Shown in pieces: positions 7,418 to 16,128 of a DNA stretch of 64,000 bases (positions within the stretch are counted from its first letter, which is position 1; every line of letters begins with the position of its first letter). A program made the position numbers and the translations under genes. Below the pieces are notes generated by a model that was not told the origin of the DNA, searched no databases, and was given only the letters and a program-made list of their open reading frames with translations. This DNA is from Spirochaetia bacterium UBA5763 (GTDB taxonomy: Bacteria; Spirochaetota; UBA4802; UBA5550): assembly GCA_002418835.1 (NCBI GenBank), contig DIEX01000031.1, forward strand, positions 319,730 through 383,729. Reading direction: 5' to 3'.

Positions 7418-10396
7418 TTACTCACAGGCAGTAACCAGGTTTCTTCCTTTCTTTTTGGAAAGATAAAGCATGTCATCCGCTTCATTGATAATCTCTTCAA
7501 ACGAACCGGATTCTTTTTTATATGACGCGACACCGAGGCTCAGTGTAAATTTTAAAGCTTTATTATCTGAGTTATTTATTGAACTGTCGTGTATAATCTC
7601 CCGTATTTTTTCAGCGACAAAAACCGCTCCGTCCATCCCTGTACCGGGGAGTATAATTATGAATTCATCTCCACCCGCTCTTCCCGGTATATCGATTCCC
7701 CTAAGGTTTTTACGTATCGTTGATGCGAGAAACTTTATGGCTATATCTCCTGTATCATGACCGAAATTATCATTTAAGCTTTTAAAATTATCAATATCAA
7801 GCATTATTACCGACAGACCGGTGTTGTATCGTTTCGCACTTTCAAACTCGCGGTTACCGGCCTCAATATAATATCTCCTGTTATAAATCCCTGTCAGTGG
7901 ATCAGTGTTGGCGAGCTTCGCGTTTATTATTGCATCATTGACAGCGTTTTTCAGAGAGAGCTGAGTTTCAATCCTCGCGAATAATTCTGTTCTGTCCAAA
8001 GGTTTAATAAGGTAATCGTTAGCTCCCACTTCAAAAGCTGTGATAAGATCATCGGAACGGTTTTTCGCGGTAAGTATTATTACAGGTAGTTCATATGGTG
8101 TGTATTTTTTGCGTACATCTTTGCATACATCATATCCTGACATGCGGGGCATCATAATATCGAGCAGTATTAAATCATAATGGTTATTATCAATTTTTAA
8201 AATGGCATCAAGACCGTTTAGAGCATAGTCTGCGAGATAATTGCGTACTGACAGATGATTAAGAAGCACCTGTATATTAATCGGTTCATCATCAACAATA
8301 AGAATTTTTTTGCGTGATGAATCAGCGAATTGTTGCACCGGAAGAATGTTCTGTTCGCTGTAATTCAGCAGAAGCGGTGTTACTGACTCTTTTTTATTTT
8401 TTTTCTCAATATTTATATGTCCGTCAATTAAAGGCAAAGTGAAGCTGAAGGTTGATCCTTTCCCCGGTTCAGATGTTACTCTTATACCACTGCCGTGAAG
8501 TTCAATAAGCTTTTTGCTGATTGAAAGGCCAAGCCCTGTACCTCCGTATTCCCGTGAAATAGAACCATCCTCCTGTTGAAAGTTTTTGAAAATTGCTTCA
8601 AGCCTTCCGCTTGCTATCCCTATACCGGTATCTTCTACACTGATTTCCATCCTGTTATCCTGCAGTTCTGATGAAACTCGTACATAACCTTTATGGGTAA
8701 ATTTAACTCCATTACCTACCAGGTTATAAAGGATCTGCTGAAGTCTGTTTTCATCAGCTTCGACAAAAGGTGAGTTTTCAGGGATCGAGTTTATAAGTTC
8801 TATATCTTTTTCAGGCATAGTTGCCTTTATGATTGTAAGAACGATGGAAACCATCTCTCTTATGTCAACAGCGCTCTTCTGTAAAACAAGGTCATTATTT
8901 TTTAATTTTGAAAAATCAAGTATGTCATTTATGAGGCTGTAGAGCCTTCTTCCGCTGGAAACAATTAGTTTAAGGTTCTGTATTGCTTTTACTCCTAAAG
9001 TACCAGCGGCTCCATCCATGAGAGATTCCGCAACACCTATAATACCGTTAAGCGGTGTACGCAATTCATGCGAAGTGTTCGCAAGAAATTCATCTTTCAG
9101 TTTATCGAGGGATTGAAGCTTTCCGGAAAGTTCGGCAATCATTCTATGCTCCCTCGCGAATTTTACAGCCAGCATGACTGATTCAGTGAATATAAAAGCT
9201 GAAAAGAAAAGGGCAAGGTAATAACCTGTATTTATCACTTGTAGATAATGAAGCATGTCATTGGCCGCACCTGCGAAGATAAAGAGAAAACCTGCGAGGA
9301 AGATACCGGAATACTGTACTCTTTTAATAATAGCATACATGCTGACGCATAATACATAGATTATACTCGCAAGTATTGCCGTCAGGTAATATGTGTAAAC
9401 TGTTGTATAATACATTGTTGATGTTAAGAAAATAAGCAGGAAATAACATGCATGAGGCAATGTTATTAATCCAAATATTTTTTTTGGAGCGATTTCCTTG
9501 AAGAAATAGTAGGCAAATGCCTGAAATGTTATCACTGAAAGCGGTATAACTGCGGTGGCGATCCGTGAACCGGTATTGAAGCTTAAATCAGGGTATGCCT
9601 GGCTTATTAATGTGTTCCCGGTTGTAAATGTCCGCAGCGCAATTACAAAGCAGAATAAACCGAAATAAAGCAGTTCCTTCTCCTCTTTTCTGAAAATATA
9701 AATTATTGTATGATAAAACCCGGCAAATATACATATTGCAATGAGTATTATCTCCATGATAATGCTCATGATATGTTCTCTGTATACCTGTTTTTCAGTT
9801 CCAAGGATTATGCTCTGCCCGATTCCCGCATTTACGTGAGAGCTGTTTTTTATCTGAAGTATAATTTCAATTAAATCAGAATTGACATGGAATGTAAAGA
9901 CAGAGGGTTTCATGAAGCGGACTTTATCACCAGCGATGGTGCCTCTCTGATCAATAAGCTCCCCGTTTATCCAAAGCCTGTATTCAGTGAAGATCTCCGG
10001 AGTTTTTAAACCGTAATGTCTTAGGTCCCCCCTGGTTTTAACTTTAAGCCTGTATGTTGCAAAACCACAGGATGGAAGATTAAGTCCTCTGTATCCTGTC
10101 CAGAAGAGAGGAACAGGATAGTATCCCTGTATACCGGAGGTATCACCCCATCCCGGATCTCCCGGGACAAGCAGTCTGTCCCACCGGAATTCCCAGAGGC
10201 AGTCCAGATTAACATTCTCGTCATTATTAAAATCGTGGGAGCTAAGATCCGCTATACCGTTACTGTAATTGAAAGGAAGGACAGGGCCGGCATATAAATA
10301 TGAAAAAGACGTAGCTGAGAGTATTAAAAAAAGAGATAACCAGACTTTCTGGAATCTTGTAAAAACTGATAGATCGGACACTTGCCTGTTTTTCAT
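7418..10396 (-). CDS. 7TMR-DISM hybrid histidine kinase with REC and GGDEF domains
   Basis: This is a 992-residue multi-domain sensor. The order is a signal or anchor segment (about 15-36), a periplasmic jelly-roll domain of 7TMR-DISMED2 type (about 40-200), seven membrane helices (about 205-415), HisKA with H443 in TSHELRTP, an ATPase domain (DTGIGI, GGTGLGLSI), a receiver with D746 and a C-terminal GGDEF domain with intact AGGDEF at 907-912. Signal input across the membrane should therefore change autophosphorylation, phosphotransfer to the receiver and c-di-GMP synthesis in one chain. The DISM domain often senses carbohydrate-like ligands, but the ligand is unknown here. The gene follows slyX by 24 nt. 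This architecture is frequent in spirochaetes and some Proteobacteria. No EAL domain is present. Confidence 0.93.
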   Translation of the reverse strand: MKNRQVSDLSVFTRFQKVWLSLFLILSATSFSYLYAGPVLPFNYSNGIADLSSHDFNNDENVNLDCLWEFRWDRLLVPGDPGWGDTSGIQGYYPVPLFWTGYRGLNLPSCGFATYRLKVKTRGDLRHYGLKTPEIFTEYRLWINGELIDQRGTIAGDKVRFMKPSVFTFHVNSDLIEIILQIKNSSHVNAGIGQSIILGTEKQVYREHIMSIIMEIILIAICIFAGFYHTIIYIFRKEEKELLYFGLFCFVIALRTFTTGNTLISQAYPDLSFNTGSRIATAVIPLSVITFQAFAYYFFKEIAPKKIFGLITLPHACYFLLIFLTSTMYYTTVYTYYLTAILASIIYVLCVSMYAIIKRVQYSGIFLAGFLFIFAGAANDMLHYLQVINTGYYLALFFSAFIFTESVMLAVKFAREHRMIAELSGKLQSLDKLKDEFLANTSHELRTPLNGIIGVAESLMDGAAGTLGVKAIQNLKLIVSSGRRLYSLINDILDFSKLKNNDLVLQKSAVDIREMVSIVLTIIKATMPEKDIELINSIPENSPFVEADENRLQQILYNLVGNGVKFTHKGYVRVSSELQDNRMEISVEDTGIGIASGRLEAIFKNFQQEDGSISREYGGTGLGLSISKKLIELHGSGIRVTSEPGKGSTFSFTLPLIDGHINIEKKNKKESVTPLLLNYSEQNILPVQQFADSSRKKILIVDDEPINIQVLLNHLSVRNYLADYALNGLDAILKIDNNHYDLILLDIMMPRMSGYDVCKDVRKKYTPYELPVIILTAKNRSDDLITAFEVGANDYLIKPLDRTELFARIETQLSLKNAVNDAIINAKLANTDPLTGIYNRRYYIEAGNREFESAKRYNTGLSVIMLDIDNFKSLNDNFGHDTGDIAIKFLASTIRKNLRGIDIPGRAGGDEFIIILPGTGMDGAVFVAEKIREIIHDSSINNSDNKALKFTLSLGVASYKKESGSFEEIINEADDMLYLSKKKGRNLVTACE

Positions 10397-10420
10397 TGCT
10401 TTTTATGACCTGTTACTGTT

Positions 10421-10618
10421 TCAGTAATGCGGCGGTTTTTCTCCTTCAGGCAGTGCCCCTTTACCCGTGGAAATCTGTTTCTTTAAATCTTCATATTCCA
10501 TCGAAAGTTTTTTGATGGTCTTCTCCTGCTCTATTACAACACCGTTAAGTTCATTGATGAAATTTTCTAAATATGCAATTTTTGTTTCAAGATCAACAAA
10601 TCTCTCTTCCTCAGTCAT
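10421..10618 (-). CDS. slyX: SlyX family protein
   Basis: This 65-residue coiled-coil protein has the heptad-rich pattern of SlyX (ETKIAYLENFINELNGVV) and the characteristic C-terminal PPHY. It is of normal family length. SlyX proteins are small cytoplasmic proteins of unknown biochemical role. It is read in the same direction as, and just upstream of, the large hybrid kinase, so the two may be co-transcribed. Confidence 0.8.
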   Translation of the reverse strand: MTEEERFVDLETKIAYLENFINELNGVVIEQEKTIKKLSMEYEDLKKQISTGKGALPEGEKPPHY

Positions 10619-10758
10619 TAGTAACCCCGCTGCTGTATATTTTTAATTTCAATTACTCTATCCCGATTATTTTTTTCAATAAGATTTTATTTGCTTGAAA
10701 ATGCCGGTATTTTTAATTTCTTATTTAATGAATTTATCTTCTGAACGGAGTTAATACT

Positions 10759-11220
10759 ATGAAAAAGTTTTTTTTATCAGCACTTATAATGTTATCTTTT
10801 TGCTTTTTATACGCAGACCAGGCAGCATGGATAACAAAAGATCAGGCGGAGCGAGGTGCGGCTCTTATAAAAAATTCAGGTAAAATAAGACATTTTTGTT
10901 CCCCATGCGGAGACAATTTTTTCAGAGGAGAGAATGTGCATGCAGTGAAAGCCCTGAAAGCAGCAGGAAGCAATCCCGGAGAACAATACTATGAAGTTCT
11001 GGTTAATGGAAGCGGCGTTGACCTGGCATATGTTTACGTTTTATCTGATGGTAAATGGATAAATGCTGCAATACAGCTGAATATACCGGTTGAATCTGTT
11101 CCGAAGTTTCTCCCTGATGATTTACAGGATGAGCAATTGCTGCCTGAAAATCTTCCGTCAGAAGAGAACATTGAAGATTATGACGGTTCAGCAGATTTCC
11201 CACTGGAAGAAGAGCGGTAA
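10759..11220 (+). CDS. Secreted protein of unknown function with a CSPCGD motif
   Basis: This 153-residue protein has a signal peptide (MKKFFLSALIMLSFCFLYA, cleaved before DQ). The mature part starts with a helical stretch, then a Cys-X2-Cys pair (FCSPCGD, around residue 48) that could form a disulfide or bind a metal, a small beta region (YYEVLVNGSGVDLAYVYV) and a very acidic tail rich in Asp, Glu and Pro. CGGAG lies 11 nt before the ATG. No family is recognised. It stands alone between a divergent gene and tatA, and is presumably periplasmic. Confidence 0.65.
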   Translation: MKKFFLSALIMLSFCFLYADQAAWITKDQAERGAALIKNSGKIRHFCSPCGDNFFRGENVHAVKALKAAGSNPGEQYYEVLVNGSGVDLAYVYVLSDGKWINAAIQLNIPVESVPKFLPDDLQDEQLLPENLPSEENIEDYDGSADFPLEEER

Positions 11221-11325
11221 TTATATTTAGAGTCAGTTTCTCTAAATATTACTGGACAATTTCAGTAACATTCTTTTGCTGATTATATCTTTTATATTTA
11301 ATAATAATTTCACGGGGGTTTTTGT

Positions 11326-11490
11326 ATGAGTATGCCGGGTATTGGTGAACTGGTAATAATTTTTCTGATAGTTCTTGTGCTTTTCGGAGCAGGAAAAATT
11401 CCGACAATTGCAAAGGATCTGGGGAGCGGAATCAGGGGATTCAAAAAAGCTCTAAGCGGTGAAGACGAAGACGACAAAGATAAAAAATAA
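11326..11490 (+). CDS. tatA: Twin-arginine translocase subunit TatA/E
   Basis: This 54-residue protein follows a GGGGG ribosome-binding site. It has the TatA layout: a short N terminus (MSMPGIGELVIIF), one transmembrane helix, the family hinge FGAGKIP, an amphipathic helix (IAKDLGSGIRGFKKAL) and a charged acidic/lysine tail. TatA forms the pore-like assembly that exports folded proteins. No tatB or tatC gene is nearby, so they must be elsewhere. The size is at the short end for the family but complete. Confidence 0.92.
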   Translation: MSMPGIGELVIIFLIVLVLFGAGKIPTIAKDLGSGIRGFKKALSGEDEDDKDKK

Positions 11491-11494
11491 GAAT

Positions 11495-12373
11495 TTATCT
11501 CACTGTATAAGTATCACCCTGACAGACTACTTCTCCAGTTCTTTCAAGGTGCTGAAGGTGTTTCCATATCATTACGCATTCATGTAAATAATAGATACTC
11601 TTTGGCTGGGGGAATTTTCCGTCAAATGTAATAGCATCTTCAGCTATATCCTTTACGGTACATTTTCCCTCACGGAGCTTCTTTAAAATTTCTTCATCTC
11701 TTCGATAAAATTCATCAGAAAATGCTGCCAGCATTGAGTTCAGGTCACCCCTGTTTATAGCTTTTCCGTGTCCCGCAATAAGCATGTCAGGTTTAAGCTG
11801 TTTTATCTTTTCAATCGAGCGTATGAAGTCATCAACATCACTGTCAACCATCGCATAGAATGGTTTTATGGCAGGATTGATATCCGCCGTGAAAATAAAT
11901 CCTTCACGCGGGAAAAAGAATCCGCAGTGTCCTCCGCTATGGCCGGGAAGATGTACAACCTGGAATTCAACTTCGCCTGTTGATATAACCTGCCCGTCTT
12001 TCAGTTCGCCATCGGCTGGACGTGCGTTATATTTAACTGCGTTAAGATAAAGAGGCCGGATATCCTCTGCCCAGTAATGATTGAATCCGTATGCTTCCAG
12101 GTAGGCTTCACCTGAGGCAACACGTTCATGCTCAACATGGTGCAGCAGTACTCCGGCATCTGGAAATTCATGATTGCGTGAATTATGATCAGTATGCCCG
12201 TGGCTGTTCACTATTAGGTTTATATTTATTCCCTTAAGATGCTCCATCTCCTGATCAGTTGGACTTGAATCACAAAGGCAGTTGATTTCATCTTCGATAA
12301 GAAGGCAGTTGCAGTAGGGGAGCACATACTTTCCATTTGACAGAATCTTTATGCGGTCGGTCAGTTTTTCCAT
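11495..12373 (-). CDS. Metallo-beta-lactamase fold hydrolase (LACTB2-like)
   Basis: This 292-residue cytoplasmic enzyme has the full zinc-binding set: HGHTDH at residues 58-63, a later His in LPGHSGGH, Asp in FTADI and His in IAGHGK. After the MBL core (about 15-215) comes a helical, winged-helix-like C-terminal region (LHECVMIWKHLQHLERTGEV), as in LACTB2-type hydrolases and thioesterases. It is the last gene of the leftward acyl-CoA operon, separated from the SDR gene by a strong hairpin. A hydrolase acting on a thioester or lactone in the same pathway is a reasonable inference; the substrate is unknown. Confidence 0.82.
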   Translation of the reverse strand: MEKLTDRIKILSNGKYVLPYCNCLLIEDEINCLCDSSPTDQEMEHLKGININLIVNSHGHTDHNSRNHEFPDAGVLLHHVEHERVASGEAYLEAYGFNHYWAEDIRPLYLNAVKYNARPADGELKDGQVISTGEVEFQVVHLPGHSGGHCGFFFPREGFIFTADINPAIKPFYAMVDSDVDDFIRSIEKIKQLKPDMLIAGHGKAINRGDLNSMLAAFSDEFYRRDEEILKKLREGKCTVKDIAEDAITFDGKFPQPKSIYYLHECVMIWKHLQHLERTGEVVCQGDTYTVR

Positions 12374-12432
12374 GATATCACCTGTTTTGTATCAGTTATA
12401 GCTCTTTAAGGTTAGTTTAGTACATAATTGTC

Positions 12433-12464
12433 ATTCCGGTTTGCCCATCGGGCAATACCGGAAT
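12433..12464. repeat. Strong palindromic hairpin, possible member of a dispersed repeat
   Basis: ATTCCGGT pairs with ACCGGAAT and TTGCCC with GGGCAA, giving a 14-bp stem with one bulge and a 3-nt loop. It lies between the SDR and MBL genes. The surrounding GTCATTCC ... GGAATC pattern recurs at the ends of the element near 61627, suggesting a small dispersed palindromic family. It could also attenuate transcription within the operon. Confidence 0.55.
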
Positions 12465-12529
12465 CTTAATCACAGAAATATATTCCAAAAAACAGGATAA
12501 GTATTGTGTACCTTAAGATAACCCTGCTG

Positions 12530-13294
12530 TTAAGCCAGTGCGCCACCGTCAACAATGAGAGTTGAGCCTGTTGTGAATGACGAAGCGTCTGATGCAAGAT
12601 ATAATACAGCACCAGCCATTTCGTCAGGCTGTGCAGCCCGGTGCATTGGTATCATGGGGAGGAGGATCTTCTCCATCAGCTGTTCGTTATTTACCATGAC
12701 AGATGAAAATTTTGTGTCTGTCAGACCGGGTAGAAGCGCGTTTACACGGACACCTGTCTGGCCCAGTTCCTTGGCAAATGATTTTGTCATTGCTATGACC
12801 CCGGCTTTTGTTATGGAATAAACACCCTGCATCGGTGCGGGTTTAATGCCGTTAATTGAGGCCACGTTTATTATGGACCCGCTTCTGTTCTTCATCATAA
12901 GTCTGGCTCCGTACTGGCACATGAAGAAATTTCCCTTTAGGTTGACATCCATTGTCTTGTCCCATACATCTTCTGTGGCGTTAAGCATGTCACCGAAATA
13001 GAAATTCATTGCCGCGTTGTTTACAAGTATATCGAGTCTGCCGAATTTAGCCTCAACTTCATTGAAAAGATTTTCAATCTCAGTTTTACTTCCATTGTGA
13101 CAGGCCATTGAGTGGGCTTTCCCCCCTTCAGCTTTGATTGCGCTTTCAACCTCCGGGAGGCCATCAATTGTTTTGTTTGTTATTATAACTTCAGCGCCAT
13201 GTGAAGCGAGAACCTTAGCTATTGATTCACCGATTCCGCGGCTGGCACCCGTTACTATTGCTACTTTTCCGGCAAGATTAAAATCTATCTTCAT
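12530..13294 (-). CDS. Short-chain dehydrogenase/reductase
   Basis: This 254-residue classical SDR has the NAD(P)-binding TGASRGIG at 15-22, NNAA at 92-95 and catalytic S146, Y159 and K163 (YSITK). The length is typical and the C terminus ends in the usual VDGGALA. It probably oxidises or reduces a 3-hydroxyacyl or 3-oxoacyl intermediate. In the levulinate/4-hydroxyacid pathway of Pseudomonas an SDR (LvaD) oxidises the 3-hydroxyacyl-CoA made by the kinase-dehydrogenase pair, so the same role fits here. It starts 12 nt after the 3-hydroxyacyl-CoA dehydrogenase gene, in the same operon. The exact substrate is not visible. Confidence 0.9.
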   Translation of the reverse strand: MKIDFNLAGKVAIVTGASRGIGESIAKVLASHGAEVIITNKTIDGLPEVESAIKAEGGKAHSMACHNGSKTEIENLFNEVEAKFGRLDILVNNAAMNFYFGDMLNATEDVWDKTMDVNLKGNFFMCQYGARLMMKNRSGSIINVASINGIKPAPMQGVYSITKAGVIAMTKSFAKELGQTGVRVNALLPGLTDTKFSSVMVNNEQLMEKILLPMIPMHRAAQPDEMAGAVLYLASDASSFTTGSTLIVDGGALA

Positions 13295-13306
13295 AATATC
13301 CCCCTG

Positions 13307-14215
13307 TTATTTTATTCCTTTAAGAAATTCAGGCTGCATGAAAACCGGCTTCGGGTAGTCATAGAAACCTTTCTTTGTTTTCTTTCCGAGATGGCCTTTA
13401 TCCACATATCCATGCAGAAATTCAGCGTGTTTTTTCCATGCCCTGTCATTATTCTTTTCAGCCCAGTATTCTGTAAAACTGAGCATTGTATCAAGGCCGA
13501 TGCTGTCCATGAGGCCGAAAGGGCCGAACATCATATGGGTAACGCCCATCCATGCGCGGTCAATATCATCAATTGATGCAACATTTTTTGTCCTGAGTGT
13601 CATCGCGGCAGTAAACACTGCTCCAATCATGAAGTTGAAAACATACCCTGAATGTTCCTTCTCCATCATTATTGGGAGCTGGCCTGTTCTAATCGCAAAT
13701 TCTTTTACAAGCTGTATCGTCTCTTTTGATGTTCCGGGATGGGGCATGACATCCACAACATTCGTGAGACTAACATCATGATAATGCAGCGCGATAAACT
13801 TATCCGGCCTCCCTGTTGCGTCCGCAATCATTGAGGGGAGGAGAGTGGATGTATTGGTTGTGAATATGGTTCGTTCAGGGCAGAGCTTATTAAACTGCGA
13901 AAATATTTTTACCTTAAGATCCGGTTTTTCAGGAACAGATTCATTTATGATATCAGTATCCTTTGCTGCTGCTTCAGGATCTGTTGTTGTGCTGATTCTT
14001 TTCAGCGCAGCGTCAGCCTCTTCCTGCGTGCATTTTTTCCAGAGCACCATACCTGACATGATCTCCGGAATTTTTGAAAGAGCTTTCTTCAGAGCCTCCT
14101 CATTTATATCATAGATTACAACATCGTAACCTGCCAGCGCGCAAGGTATACTGATCTGCTGACCCATAGTGCCTGCGCCAAGCAGAAGAACTTTTTTGAT
14201 ATCATCTATTTTCAT
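13307..14215 (-). CDS. 3-hydroxyacyl-CoA dehydrogenase family protein
   Basis: This 302-residue stand-alone enzyme has an N-terminal Rossmann domain (GAGTMG at 13-18, then an Asp-ended strand YDVVIYD typical of NAD preference) and a C-terminal helical domain (HSGYVFNFMIG ... ARFFDYPKP-like ending). The active-site region reads ALHYHDVSLTNVVDV where the family normally has LHFFNPVPVMKLVEV. The catalytic His is kept, but the Phe-Asn-Pro stretch and the partner Glu (here Asp) differ. It may therefore act on an unusual 3-hydroxyacyl substrate. It lies between the APH-type kinase and the SDR in the operon. Confidence 0.88.
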   Translation of the reverse strand: MKIDDIKKVLLLGAGTMGQQISIPCALAGYDVVIYDINEEALKKALSKIPEIMSGMVLWKKCTQEEADAALKRISTTTDPEAAAKDTDIINESVPEKPDLKVKIFSQFNKLCPERTIFTTNTSTLLPSMIADATGRPDKFIALHYHDVSLTNVVDVMPHPGTSKETIQLVKEFAIRTGQLPIMMEKEHSGYVFNFMIGAVFTAAMTLRTKNVASIDDIDRAWMGVTHMMFGPFGLMDSIGLDTMLSFTEYWAEKNNDRAWKKHAEFLHGYVDKGHLGKKTKKGFYDYPKPVFMQPEFLKGIK

Positions 14216-14253
14216 ACTCCGCTCCTTGTGGTTTAGTTTTATTTAAAACTTTA

Positions 14254-15330
14254 TTATAAACCGGACTTGCCGATTACTGTGAGAGCTGTATTTTCAAGAA
14301 TCTTTACATACTGCACAAGCGGCCTGAACCTTTCATCCTTTGTCTGACCGTGGAAGAACCTGTAATAAATCTGCTGTGCAATAACTGCAAGTCTGAATAG
14401 GCCGAAACAGTAATAGAAATCAAAGTTATCAATTTTAATTCTCATAATATCCGCGTAGAGTTTAACCTGTTCATCCCTTGTGAGCATTCCTTCTATATTT
14501 GTGGGCATCTGGCGTACAGCCTGCATCATGGGGGGATCATCTTTTTCGATCCAATATGCGAGAGATGCACCCAGGTCCATAAGGGGGTCGCCAAGTGTTG
14601 CCATCTCCCAGTCAAGTATGCCGATAATTTCTGTTGGTTTATCCGGATTGAGCACTGCATTATCGTACTTATAATCGTTATGTATTATTGCAACAATCCC
14701 CGACTCACCCGGCATTTTATCGTGAAGCCACTGCATCACTTTTTCAAAGTCCGGAGCATCCGGCGTTCGCGCGTCACGATAACGTCCGCTCCATCCTTCA
14801 ACCTGCCGCTTTACATATCCTTCAGGCTTTCCAAAATCGGCGAGCCCGGCTTTGTTATAATCAACTTTATGCAGCCTGCATAGAACAGAGATAAGGTTTT
14901 CACTGAGCTGACGGGCATTCTCTTTCGATAGCGCCATTTTTTCAGGAAGGTTTTTTCTGAGAATAACTCCGTTCAGTCTTTCCATCAGATAGAATGGGGC
15001 TCCCATGATATCTTCATCTTCCGAGTAAATTATAGGTAGAGGTGCGTAAGGATATACCGGGTTAAGAGCTTTAAGTATTTTATATTCTCTCGACATGTCA
15101 TGAGCAGTTTTGGCTTTTTTGCCGAACGGAGGTCTCCTGAGTATCATCTCTTTGCTGTCAGTTTTTACGAGATAGGTCAGATTGGAAAAGCCGCTTGGAA
15201 ACTGTTTTATCTCGATACTGTTTCCTGTACCGGGGACATTTGCTTTGAGGAATTCAAGAACTTTCAATTTGTCCAGTTCTTCACCATCCCGTGTATTCAC
15301 AGGCTGATCTGTAATCTGTGATGCTGTCAT
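14254..15330 (-). CDS. APH-type phosphotransferase, ACAD10/11 (LvaA)-like acyl-CoA kinase
   Basis: This 358-residue kinase has the aminoglycoside-phosphotransferase fold: an N-lobe (SGFSNLTYLVKT), a catalytic loop HNDYKYDN (H217, D219, N224) and the metal-binding DWEMATLGDP with D240. The last motif is characteristic of the ACAD10/ACAD11 kinase domain rather than of antibiotic kinases. The start is the ATG behind AAGGAGG, which overlaps the TetR stop codon as ATGA, so the two are translationally coupled. Members of this group phosphorylate the hydroxyl of 4-hydroxyacyl-CoA so that a partner acyl-CoA dehydrogenase can eliminate phosphate; that partner is encoded at 16129-17322. Antibiotic resistance is unlikely in this setting. 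Confidence 0.85.
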   Translation of the reverse strand: MTASQITDQPVNTRDGEELDKLKVLEFLKANVPGTGNSIEIKQFPSGFSNLTYLVKTDSKEMILRRPPFGKKAKTAHDMSREYKILKALNPVYPYAPLPIIYSEDEDIMGAPFYLMERLNGVILRKNLPEKMALSKENARQLSENLISVLCRLHKVDYNKAGLADFGKPEGYVKRQVEGWSGRYRDARTPDAPDFEKVMQWLHDKMPGESGIVAIIHNDYKYDNAVLNPDKPTEIIGILDWEMATLGDPLMDLGASLAYWIEKDDPPMMQAVRQMPTNIEGMLTRDEQVKLYADIMRIKIDNFDFYYCFGLFRLAVIAQQIYYRFFHGQTKDERFRPLVQYVKILENTALTVIGKSGL

Positions 15331-16031
15331 TCTGTTCTCCTCCTTACAGGTTTTATTGATGATTCGATAAAATTGATAATAAATGAAGCGTACTGATCGA
15401 TAGTTGTTTTTCTTTTCGAGTATTTCCATCTCTTAAGATACCAGTCCTGAAGCAGCGCTTTTATTACAGCTGATGTTAGAATTACATTTTCGATGGAATA
15501 GATTCCGCCTTTTACACCCTGCTTTAAAATATCGATAAATATCTGTTCTGTAAAAAGCTCACTCTCAATTGTGAGTTTTCGTTCATCTCTGGGAAGATTT
15601 CTTGTCTCCATATATAGAAAGTAGAACCATTGATGCATCAACTCACTGAGGTAGAGGTGTATTGAGATAGCTTTTCTAAGTTTGACATCCGGGTCTGTTT
15701 CATCCTTCAGTCTGTTGACAAGCGCCATGTTAATCATATTCATCCCGTGATTGTGGATGATTCTGAAAAGTTCATCCTTGCTTGTAAAGTAGGTATACAG
15801 GGCTCCCATGCTGAGACCCGATTCTTTACTGAGATCCCGGAGAGTCATTGCCTGGAACCCTTTGTCATTGCTGAGCTTCAGAGTTGTATTGAGAATTGCA
15901 GTAAGGTTTTTTACTGCAACGGCCTCTTTCTTTATATTAATTGTTTCACGGTTATTCAGATAATAATCACGGCAGATATCATCCACCGTGATATCGAATT
16001 CCTTTTTGAATTTATCGAAACTTAATTCCAT
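15327..16031 (-). CDS. TetR/AcrR family transcriptional regulator
   Basis: This 234-residue regulator has a helix-turn-helix at about 62-85 (TLRDLSKESGLSMGALYTYFTSKDEL), the TetR signature. It is preceded by an unusual N-terminal extension of about 40 residues. The C-terminal half is a helical ligand domain. It is co-transcribed with the kinase gene (4-nt overlap) and is the obvious candidate to bind the palindrome at 18096-18151, probably releasing it in response to an acyl-CoA as FadR/PsrA-type TetR proteins do. The ligand is unknown. Confidence 0.9.
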   Translation of the reverse strand: MELSFDKFKKEFDITVDDICRDYYLNNRETINIKKEAVAVKNLTAILNTTLKLSNDKGFQAMTLRDLSKESGLSMGALYTYFTSKDELFRIIHNHGMNMINMALVNRLKDETDPDVKLRKAISIHLYLSELMHQWFYFLYMETRNLPRDERKLTIESELFTEQIFIDILKQGVKGGIYSIENVILTSAVIKALLQDWYLKRWKYSKRKTTIDQYASFIINFIESSIKPVRRRTE

Positions 16032-16061
16032 TTATATTCCTTTAATAATTAAAATAGTTCA

Positions 16062-16125
16062 CCCCCCGCACCCCCGGAAGGGGGCAAGGCATTTTTGAAG
16101 TCCCCCTCTGGGGGATTTAGGGGGC
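16062..16125. repeat. C/G-rich double hairpin, probable dispersed repeat
   Basis: Two stems lie in this stretch of runs of C and G within otherwise AT-rich DNA: CCCCC-GGAA-GGGGG (16071-16084) and TCCCCC-TCT-GGGGGA (16101-16115), followed by another GGGGG run. The composition is unlike the surroundings. Elements of this appearance are known as dispersed intergenic repeats in several genomes. It sits between the acyl-CoA dehydrogenase stop and the TetR start, where it may reduce read-through. Confidence 0.5.
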
Positions 16126-16128
16126 TTG

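Noticed and set aside
14254..15330. Aminoglycoside resistance kinase
   Set aside because: The DWEMATLGDP motif and the acyl-CoA operon context fit the ACAD10/11 kinase branch instead.
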